Assembly: GCA_002110485.1 (NCBI GenBank)
Contig: MOWL01000045.1
Coordinates: 372,001 to 436,000, forward strand
DNA length: 64,000 nt
From: Emergomyces orientalis
Lineage: Eukaryota > Ascomycota > Eurotiomycetes > Onygenales > Ajellomycetaceae
Direction: 5' to 3'
Positions 12,005-21,275 of the stretch are shown here, piece after piece. Position 1 is the stretch's first letter. Each line of letters begins with the position of its first letter. Made by a program: the position numbers and the translations under genes. The notes beneath the pieces are model-generated. The model was not told the DNA's origin. It did not search any database and saw nothing but the letters and a program-made list of their open reading frames with translations.

Positions 12005-13210
12005 ATGTTTCGGTTACACCCAACTCCCATCGTCCTCTCGGACGACGAGATGTTCTCATGTGTCGAGAGGATTCTGGTTGCTCGAATCCTCGAAAGAGGA
12101 GCGGATCCGCTTGTATCGCCACTTAGGCGGCGTCGGCCCTCATCACAGGCGGCCGCCAAGGATTCTCCCTGTCTGGCTCCTTACTCCAGTAGCTTCGAGG
12201 AGTTTACAGATTGTGGCCCTGATGACTGTGACAGTTCGCCCGCTCTCAGTAACGGTAAACGCAAACGCGAGGCTTCGTCCGAGGAATCCCTATTAGAACA
12301 ACCTCCAATCTCACCGGCTGCTCAAGAATCTGCGCCATCCAGTACAGATGCTCAACTGGCCGAGCAACTAGATACAATAACATTAAACTTCACGACGTTC
12401 CTTTCACCGTCCACATGGCTTGGTCCGTTTGGTTCGTCTTCTGGGTCCGTTACCGGCCATATGTACCAGGAGTTCATGGATGACATTCCGACAGCACCCC
12501 GCTGCCAAATGAAAACATTAACCCCCCCAATGCCAACGGGCTTGTCTCTGTTGCAATATCATGGACTTTATTATTCAGACCCTTCTCCATGTTCAGCAGA
12601 GTCAAACAAAGTGCCCTCAGCTCTGGGATATACTATTCCAGGTCCGATATCGCCAGAGTCTGCACACTGCAGCTCTCCATGCTGCCAGTCAACACCGTCC
12701 ACGCCTCAACTTTCAGATTCGCGGGATACAGATTCAGAAAGTGAATATGACTTTATCCTATCCGACCCTGGCAGCTCCTTCAAGGTTGAAAGCAGCCATT
12801 TTAGAACCGATCGACATCTGTATCACTTTGGCCAGTCTCCAGCCACCAGACATGGTCTTCGGCGCAGTGACAATAATCGAATTGTTAACAGATCTTTGAG
12901 TGTCAACCCCCTTCAGTGTCAGCGGTATTACCCGAGCGAGATGCACAGCACCAGGTGCTCTTCTTGCGCAATAACTTCACTTTCTTGCTACGGATTGGAT
13001 TCAATATCTCTCAAAGGTAGGCAAACTCCTTGGTTTCCGAATATAAATATCCACTCTTGTCCACAGAGGTGTCCTCGAAGTTCATTTCTCTGCACATACT
13101 TTGCACATTTCACGAATTCCAAAATCGTGATACTTTTTTGTTCGATTATCATTTTCCAATTATATTCAAATACTCACCTAGCATTATCCACTTGGTATCA
13201 CAATATTTAG
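12005..13210 (+). CDS. Hypothetical Ser/Pro-rich protein (may be the 5' part of the next gene)
   Basis: I do not recognise this protein. Unspliced it is 401 aa: a basic N-terminal stretch with RRRR, a KRKR cluster at about 85, then a Ser/Pro/Cys-rich low-complexity body. The last 65 residues (after about 13016) look untranslated: AT-rich, hydrophobic and unlike the rest. A consensus donor GTAGGC at 13017 could remove that tail. Two acceptors, TAG at 13208-13210 and CAG at 13064-13066, both put exon 1 in frame with the downstream ORF beginning at 13225. The two frames may therefore be one gene, 12005-13987. Evidence for two genes is the TATAAATA at 13042-13049 and the good ATG context (AAAATG) at 13225. 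The nuclear-signal-like basic clusters hint at a nuclear protein, but no domain is visible. Confidence 0.5.
   Translation: MFRLHPTPIVLSDDEMFSCVERILVARILERGADPLVSPLRRRRPSSQAAAKDSPCLAPYSSSFEEFTDCGPDDCDSSPALSNGKRKREASSEESLLEQPPISPAAQESAPSSTDAQLAEQLDTITLNFTTFLSPSTWLGPFGSSSGSVTGHMYQEFMDDIPTAPRCQMKTLTPPMPTGLSLLQYHGLYYSDPSPCSAESNKVPSALGYTIPGPISPESAHCSSPCCQSTPSTPQLSDSRDTDSESEYDFILSDPGSSFKVESSHFRTDRHLYHFGQSPATRHGLRRSDNNRIVNRSLSVNPLQCQRYYPSEMHSTRCSSCAITSLSCYGLDSISLKGRQTPWFPNINIHSCPQRCPRSSFLCTYFAHFTNSKIVILFCSIIIFQLYSNTHLALSTWYHNI
13042..13049 (+). promoter_or_regulatory. TATAAATA element, possible promoter of the gene at 13225
   Basis: TATAAATA about 180 bp upstream of the ATG at 13225, followed by a pyrimidine-rich stretch. 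It lies inside the candidate intron of the alternative fused-gene model, so its role depends on which model is right. Confidence 0.3.
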
Positions 13211-13224
13211 CTACGTCATTCAAA

Positions 13225-13987
13225 ATGCGCCGCACTACTGAAACCAATACGTTGCCTCAGGCAGTTACTGAACAAACGGCATCACCCCAGCCCTCCCAAG
13301 GCCGAGCGGTGAACCAAAATCAAACCTCCGCGACGCCAGCGCCTAGCACGCAGAGCGTCAGCACGATAGCAACAGCCGGGAACTTGACTCAAGCCTTTCC
13401 GATTGCATCGTCGAATATTTTCACTCCCACGGGCCAGATCCTGCTCGTTGCACCGAAAAATATTGCAGACCAGGTTCGTCGGATCCAGAGAATTCCCCAA
13501 GAAGCCATCGGGCTGCCAGCGTATCTGTTGCAATCTGATGCGTTCTTTACATTGCCTGGGCTGGCCCTGCAGCCGCTGATGCCCACATACCCAGTATCAA
13601 TTCCTGCAAACCAACCGCAGGGTGCAATGTCCCTCCGGCATACAGGCATAAATTACTATCATGTACTCCTTAACAGTATCATTAGGGATCCCGTTCCAGC
13701 AAACCAGGTCAGTTTATGACTGCAATTGAACTCCATTTTTGCTTTTTTTTTTTTTTTTTTTTTTTTGTATGTCCTCTATAAAGCCTCAACTTAAAAAAAA
13801 CTGGATTTTCTAGGCTCTGAGCCCAACCATATTCCAAGCCCACGGTTTGAACCAACATCATCAACAATACATTGCACCAGCGACAAGCTTAGTTCCAGCG
13901 CAGCCAACAGGGCCGGGTTATATGTTCCAACAGGCTGGTCAACCCGTGCATAATGGCAATATGAATGGGCCCATGACACCAATTTAG
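13225..13987 (+). CDS. Hypothetical Gln/Pro/Thr-rich protein with coding-like sequence beyond its stop
   Basis: Exons 13225-13707 and 13814-13987, joined in frame across a 106-bp intron (GTCAGT donor, TAG acceptor) that contains a 24-nt T tract; 218 aa to the TAG at 13985-13987. The protein is rich in Gln, Pro, Thr and Asn, with a more ordered centre (ILLVAPKNIADQVRRIQRIP, then LPAYLLQSDAFFTLPGLALQP). I do not recognise the family. After the TAG the same frame stays open for 38 codons to a TGA at 14102-14104, with the same Gln/Pro/Ala flavour (LPEATFQMPMGAARQLQSPD). That suggests a recent nonsense change or a leaky stop (TAG followed by C). The gene starts 14 nt after the upstream ORF's stop; see that entry for the fused alternative. 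Confidence 0.6.
13743..13766 (+). repeat. Poly-T tract of 24 inside an intron
   Basis: Uninterrupted T run between the donor and acceptor of the intron at 13708-13813. It may act as an extended polypyrimidine tract, and is prone to length variation and sequencing error. Confidence 0.9.
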
Positions 13988-15395
13988 CTGCCTGAAGCAA
14001 CGTTCCAGATGCCTATGGGTGCGGCCCGGCAACTTCAGTCGCCCGACGCCGCTCCTGCACCTCCTCCAAAGGAGAGTGATGATAATATTCCGCCCCTGCA
14101 GTGATGACGTCGGTGACCGGTGGAGGAGGTCAAACGATTGGATTAAGGACGGCGATCACCAGGTTAATCTTTTCCATTGCATAATGAGAGTTTGTGCATT
14201 GCGTGTTTTTTTAGTGTGTTGGAGGAATTATTTTTTCCTTTTCATACTAGATGGAGAAGAAGTTGTGTCAGAATGGTTTTGAGGCTCCCAGTCAAGGATT
14301 TTTTTCTTTATTTTCTTTTTCTCCTTTTTCTTCTTCCCGCCTCACCATTTCTGCATATTGTGTTTGCTTTTTTTTTTTTCATGTTCTCTCGATTCAGTTT
14401 CAAAGTGCATTACCTATCAAGGTATGTTCATTACTTGTTCATGGATTATCTGCAGTTACATTTTTTTCAGGTTTCTGCCTTGAAACTTCATCATCTGGCT
14501 TTGACCTTATATCATTATTATATCCATCCTTCATACTATAGATAACATGGCTTTTGATTAAGGTCTTTACACTCTGCTTCCCATGCCCTACACCATATTA
14601 ATAATTATTTCTTTCATTTATCTCTTATTCTCTTCTTGTTTCCTAATCTTCCATTTCTTGTGGTGTTGGCGAGAGCAAATGGCTACATGTGGTAAAGAAG
14701 CTGCTGACAGCAACTAAGCTTTGAAAAATGAGTTGTGTACCTCAATTTATTGATGAATGACCGAGACAATTAATTAATTAACTAATAAATTACATATTTT
14801 AATTTAACAAAATTTCTAACCAGAATACATGAAGTAAAGGTTTCAGGGTTTGATATATTAGCTTATTTTATCTTATTTGATAGTATCTTTTGCGCCGGTT
14901 AGCGGGGCGCTGAGCACTGCTGCCATTGGTCCTGGTCCCGCTCACCCGTGCGCTATGCCCGTTGCGGGATGGCAGCTACCGCTTTGGGGATGGCGCCTCG
15001 CTTGCCGCTTCTGCGCCATCTCATGCTGAACACGTGCTAAGCTGGGGCGCACTCCAAATCTTGTCTACCAGTCCCATTCGGGCCTAGCTCCCGGGATTAG
15101 CTCGGATTTATATTCCTCTCGGAGGACTTGATTTGAAGCTCCACCTCAAGACTTCTCGTTCCGTTTTATCAAATTGAATCCATTTGCTGTTCATACAGTT
15201 CAGATCATCGTGATCCATCTTTAAGCTGCTCCAGCGTCCGTGAGAGATTCTGAAGGTGGGTGCCAAGCTTAGCTAGCGTTCAAAACTAGTTGGCCACTGA
15301 CGTTCACTTGCGCCCAACGGCTTTTCCGTCAAATTGTCATTATTCGATTAAATCCTTCGCACTACTACTTCCCAAGTGCCCTTTTCCCGATCCCC
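13988..15395. other. Gene-free spacer with a GC-rich island in AT-rich DNA
   Basis: The first 117 bases continue the upstream reading frame (see findings). After about 14,200 the DNA is T-rich. Positions 14,720-14,880 are very AT-rich, and 14,886-15,130 switch abruptly to GC-rich sequence with short inverted words but no open frame. This resembles a relic boundary. The last 250 bases are the HNH gene's upstream region. Confidence 0.45.
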
Positions 15396-16649
15396 ATGGC
15401 TCAAGAGCGAAAAGGGAAACGTGCAAGCGAATGCGACGGACCTCCTGCGCTCCGGACACGTCGCCAAACGTCGATGCAAGTCCATGAAACCTCAGCTGTA
15501 GTTCCAAGCTCAACGCACTCGCGCTCGCGCTCTGATAGCCCCATCCCCCCATCGGAAGAACCTTCGCTGCTCTCAGAGGAACATTTGAATATCCCAACAC
15601 AAGAGCGAAAAGAGCTTCTGGCAGAGCTTGCAGACGCCCTAGAGACTGACAAAGTGGGTGCTGCATTCTGGGCCTGCCTCCAAGTGTGTGACCTTGATCA
15701 ACTTCGAGAGCTCATTCACCAAGCGAAAGCCGCTCCTAAATTCGTGTCCCTCCTTGCCCGCGAGTGCCACGCGCTCCCTCGACTTTGGAAACAACTGGTG
15801 ACTCAGTCAAACTCGTCTACAGCTACATCGCCAAAGGAAAAATCAGTCAATTCTCGTGCAAGCGGTCCAACAAACCAAGCTCGTGAACGAGATAACTCCC
15901 GTTGCGTGTTCACGAAGTCGTCAATCTTCGAGGTCGCACACATATATCCGCATTGCTTGATTCGCCCTGCAACACCTCCAAATGAGCGCACCGAGGCAAT
16001 CCAAAGTTTCTGGAAGGCTTTAGAATTCTTCTGGAAACCAGAACAAATTCAGCAATGGCGACAGGAAATCTTTCACTCCCCCAACAGTCCGAACGACGCT
16101 TCTGATGCGTGTTTTAATTTGATTTGTATGCAGCCAAACATTCACATGGCTTGGACCAAAGGTCTCTTTGCACTTCGTCCGTTTGAATACAATGAAGACA
16201 AATCAAAACTTGACGTGGAATGGTACTGGCAACCCAAACAGAGCCACGGACCGTACGACCTTGTTGACCTCAGAAAATCCCCACCCTCGTCAAGGGACCT
16301 CGACGAGGTTGATGACTACAACATTGTCCTAGAGCCCACACCGAACAACTTCGCTCGGCTCAAATCTGGCCACCGGTTCACTCTGGAAACTCCTGACGCC
16401 CAACGTCTTCCTCTGCCAAGTAAGGCGTTGCTTGAGTTGCAGTGGCATTTAAATCGGATTGTTTCAATGGCTGCCGCAGGAGAAGGAGAAGATAGTGATT
16501 ATGATGATTATGAAGATGAACGTCGCGCGTATACTGAGAAGTGGGTGAATCAATTACAACAACCTGTCATAAGTTCAGAACCCGATTCGTCTGCATCCAA
16601 TACACCACCCACTTATTACTCGCCTCTTCCTTCTTATCCCCCCGTGTGA
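15396..16649 (+). CDS. HNH-nuclease-domain protein of fungal type
   Basis: Single exon, 417 aa. Residues 1-65 are basic and Ser-rich. A helical segment follows at about 68-135 (ERKELLAELADALETDKVG and the next 60 residues). The HNH signature sits at about 165-260: RDNSRCVFTK with Cys 170, then EVAHIYPHCL with His 182 at the AH.YP position. After a linker comes NLICMQPNIHMAW, with Asn 248 and His 250 as the closing metal-site residues, then a beta-rich tail (GHRFTLETPDAQRLPLPS). This matches the HNH domain common in uncharacterised fungal proteins, often found in several copies per genome. Substrate and role are unknown. Family residues look intact, so it may be active. It lies about 400 bp left of a retroelement relic, so a mobile or accessory context is possible. 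The acidic tail (SDYDDYEDE) precedes a Pro-rich end. Confidence 0.8.
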   Translation: MAQERKGKRASECDGPPALRTRRQTSMQVHETSAVVPSSTHSRSRSDSPIPPSEEPSLLSEEHLNIPTQERKELLAELADALETDKVGAAFWACLQVCDLDQLRELIHQAKAAPKFVSLLARECHALPRLWKQLVTQSNSSTATSPKEKSVNSRASGPTNQARERDNSRCVFTKSSIFEVAHIYPHCLIRPATPPNERTEAIQSFWKALEFFWKPEQIQQWRQEIFHSPNSPNDASDACFNLICMQPNIHMAWTKGLFALRPFEYNEDKSKLDVEWYWQPKQSHGPYDLVDLRKSPPSSRDLDEVDDYNIVLEPTPNNFARLKSGHRFTLETPDAQRLPLPSKALLELQWHLNRIVSMAAAGEGEDSDYDDYEDERRAYTEKWVNQLQQPVISSEPDSSASNTPPTYYSPLPSYPPV

Positions 16650-16867
16650 TAGTCTCAGAGGTCGCCTAGTAGAAAGTTGACCCCCTCCTTGTCCCTTCCC
16701 CTTTTCCACTGGCACGCGCTCAGGTCGGAAAACAACTTCCCTCGGAAAAACAGTGTATCTTTTACCCTCTCAACATAGCACACCACCAATATGAGTTTTA
16801 TATTTCTGTGTAGTCCGATTGACATATTTCAAGAACCGCCAAAAACGGACGCGTTGGAGCAAATCAA

Positions 16868-16983
16868 AATTATATCCACTGCTCCTACGCCTGCATGTGG
16901 ATCGGCGTCAAGTCCGCCTACGACCTGACCATCACCACTGAGGCTGAGAAGGCTGCTCTCAAGGACATGCTGAACAGCTGCTG
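16868..16983 (+). pseudogene. Orphan C-terminal coding-like fragment with cysteines
   Basis: In-frame codons from about 16868 read YIHCSYACMWIGVKSAYDLT and then a charged helix ending KDMLNSC before TGA at 16981-16983. The codon-level regularity is much better than the surrounding AT-rich sequence. There is no upstream ATG in frame, so this would be the last exon of a lost gene or a displaced fragment. I do not recognise the family. Confidence 0.3.
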
Positions 16984-17056
16984 AGCTGAGATCTACTTAC
17001 CTAGACGCACCTTGACTGTTTCAGTGGTATCTTTATGACAATAGAGGAATATTATG

Positions 17057-17155
17057 ATGAACTCTCAGAATCCCCCTTTCCTGTTTTCTTTCCTCATGTT
17101 TGAACTTCTTGTGAACTTGTACATAGCCTTAGAATAGGAATTTGTATAACGAGGC
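17057..17155 (+). repeat. Left LTR fragment
   Basis: About 100 bases matching the inner part of the right LTR at 17830-17922. Both carry CTTTCCTG/CTTTCCTC, then CATGTTTGAACTTCT, then GTGAACTTGTAC, then AGCCTTAGA. Both LTR ends are missing here, so this copy was truncated on each side. Confidence 0.7.
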
Positions 17156-17195
17156 AACCGCAGCAAACAGATGACCTGCCAGACCGCGCTAGAAC

Positions 17196-17696
17196 ATGCC
17201 CAGTAAATGGAAGAGATCTGGGAGTTCATTCAAGGGAACCTGGCGCTGGCACAGAAATGACAAGAAACACAAGCCAACCACCACCACGGGCCCAGATAAT
17301 CTTTGCAAGGCGGCCACAGACCACCCTCTCCCCGGCCAGAAACCACCTGAACCAGAGCCAATGGACATAGATGGAGAGGATGGATGGGAAGTGGAGCAAA
17401 TCCTCACGGTCCGGAAGATATATAATCGGCTAGAGTACTGGGTCAAATGGGTCGGCTATGATGAAGATTTGGTATGGTATCCGGCCCCAAATTTCATAGG
17501 TTCCCCGCACCTAGTTCGGCACTTCCATGACGAGAACCCAACGAAGCCCGGACCGCCGCTACGACTACCGGAGTGGCTACGTGCCTGGGAAGCGGACGAT
17601 GGGGATTTACAGAACACCCAGATGATGACTAGATGGCCTAGGGGCAGGCCCTCCCCTTGGGAGGTAATGTCACGGCGCCCGGCCTACCACCACTAA
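17196..17696 (+). pseudogene. Pol fragment: integrase C-terminal chromodomain
   Basis: 166 codons open. About residues 40-55 carry the Pro-rich linker (PLPGQKPPEPEPMDIDGE) typical before the chromodomain of gypsy integrases. Residues 62-112 are the chromodomain: WEVEQILTVRK, then YWVKWVGYD and WYPAPNFIG, with the aromatic cage positions occupied by W/Y residues. The end reads RLPEWLRAWEADDG and runs into the right LTR, as pol frames often do. In intact elements this module steers integration towards heterochromatin. The ATG is fortuitous; the frame is a 5'-truncated pol. Confidence 0.8.
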
Positions 17697-17967
17697 TCTG
17701 ATGCCTTAGCCGCTCACACTAGCAATGTACTGCCTGAACACGAAAGGAGATGCATACGGTGGCTGGCTGAGGATAGTGGCTGGCTGTGAACACGGAGGAG
17801 GTCAGAAGCGCGAAAGGGGTCTTATAAGACGAACCCTCAGAACCCCCCTTTCCTCTTTCCTTTCTTTCCCCATGTTTGAACTTCTCGTGAACTTGTACGT
17901 AGCCTTAGACTAGGAATTCGTATAGCACGTTGAACCGATCGTCCGATCTTTTCAACGTGCCGTCACA
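17668..17967 (+). repeat. Right LTR of the gypsy relic (about 300 bp)
   Basis: Starts TGTCACGGCGCC, ends CGTGCCGTCACA. A 9-bp inverted repeat close to the end (CACGTTGAA at 17926-17934, TTCAACGTG at 17951-17959) would form a hairpin in the transcript. Confidence 0.75.
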
Positions 17968-17968
17968 C

Positions 17969-18148
17969 TAGGTAATGCTCTGGAGGCAGCTGGCCCTCAT
18001 CATCAAAGGTATCATCATTGGAATCATCACTGCCAGCCTCATTCTCACCGGGGTTGCTATTGGTGCCACTTCATATCCGCTGTCCCAAAAGATGCATCCA
18101 GTGCGGGGCTGGCATTGCTCTTGCTCTGACTCTCTTTATCATCAGGTC
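17969..18148 (-). pseudogene. Acidic coding relic abutting the LTR, possibly DUF3435-like N-terminus
   Basis: On the minus strand, coding-like sequence runs up to the outer edge of the right LTR. One frame gives a Ser/Asp/Lys-rich stretch (DKESQSKSNASPALDASFGT). After a one-step frame change it reads SGTNSNPGENEAGSDDSNDD and then DEGQLPPEHYL, where it stops at the LTR junction. The acidic run followed by LPPE.YL resembles, from memory, the start of fungal DUF3435 (tyrosine-recombinase-derived) proteins. The retroelement seems to have landed in or beside this gene. Identity is uncertain; the abrupt end is visible. Confidence 0.35.
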
Positions 18149-19183
18149 CGACGGGTTGGGAGCGAGGCGCCATGGTTAAGACGGCCCAGGGAGCAGCAAA
18201 GAGAGAACTTGGAGTCAGGAACTGAGAGGGTGAGTGCTTTCATGGATGAGGACGGGACGTGCAGTGCTGCAAAAGACACTGGAAGGACGGGAGCAGGAGA
18301 GGACACGGTGAGCATGACGGGACCTGGAGCTGGAGAGAACATGGTGGTCGAGGCGGGGGGCCGTTTTTGACGCTTCGCTCAGCCAATTCTGGCTTCCCCC
18401 GGCAAAGGTGGAGTGAGCGGGTGAGTGAGGGTGAAAGAGAGCCATGAAAGTAGGTGCTGGGACCCAAAATGTTGTGGCCGTGCGTGGAGGGAAGGGCCGC
18501 GGCCGTGGGGATTGATCCATGTGATTATTGAGGGACGGCGGTGAGCAGGAGGCCAAAAACAGCAGTGAAAACCGCCATTTTCCGCCGCTGGCTAACCATC
18601 ACATTGTTATATGAAGTTAATGATGATGATAATAATAATAATTATTATTATAAGTACTGGGGCATGTTTCAAGTCACATGAGAAATTTTCTTCATTCAAC
18701 AAATAAATAAATACTATATATAACTCTAACTGTAGGATGACTTACTAGGCGGCACGTACAATTTAAACATATGATGTCAGAACTTTAAACGACCAGCCGG
18801 GTAATTACGCAGTAAATGTCTTTTGTAAAATGTTAACAATCTGTCTGCATTTCATCTAAATCAAGATACTTTCGGTAGCAGCTCTTGGGCTAGCAATGAT
18901 TATATGTGGTTCTTTTTTCGGATTTTTCGGATTTTTTTTTTTCGTTTGTTCAAAGACAGAAAGAAACTCTTGTCACGCATTTTCCTTTCACCAAATCTTC
19001 CCATATGTATCTATCTCTAATAGTTGGATGTTCCCCTTTTTTTCTTCTTTTTCCTTTGTTCTCTATCCCCCTATTTGCACAACCAGGCAAACCCCCTAGA
19101 AAACCCCTTTCTTTCTAACTTATATTGAAACTCCCTCTAAAATACTGTAACTTTTTGAGTCTCCTTTTTAAAAAGAAAGAAAC

Positions 19184-19214
<31 letters not shown>

Positions 19215-19231
19215 CATGAAAAGAAATAAAT
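18149..19231. other. Gene-free spacer ending in a 29-nt A tract
   Basis: 18,149-18,560 is GC-rich with open frames on both strands but no recognisable protein. 18,615-18,655 holds a GAT/AAT/ATT triplet run. The rest is AT-rich, and the A tract at 19184-19212 lies just beyond the stop of the UDP-galactopyranose mutase gene. Confidence 0.45.
19184..19212 (+). repeat. Poly-A tract of 29 (poly-T in the mutase gene's sense)
   Basis: Uninterrupted A run 20 bases beyond the stop of the minus-strand mutase gene, within its likely 3' UTR. Confidence 0.9.

Positions 19232-21275
<2,044 letters not shown>

Larger units (their letters stand above)
17057..17967 (+). mobile_element. Degraded Ty3/gypsy LTR retrotransposon, mostly deleted internally
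   Basis: Three pieces in order: an LTR fragment (17057-17155), a piece of Pol carrying an integrase-type chromodomain (17196-17696), and a near-complete right LTR (17668-17967). The right LTR begins TGTCACGGC directly after a purine-rich GGGAGGTAA tract and ends GCCGTCACA. Gag, protease, reverse transcriptase, RNase H and the integrase core are absent. The two LTR pieces share about 95 aligned bases with scattered differences, so the insertion is old. Chromodomain-bearing gypsy elements are common in fungi, so the family assignment is firm even though the element is dead. Confidence 0.8.

Noticed and set aside
17975..18370. Plus-strand frame with an Ile/Leu-rich start suggesting a membrane protein
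   Set aside because: It is antisense to the more convincing acidic relic on the minus strand; GAT/CAT-rich acidic codons read backwards give Ile runs.
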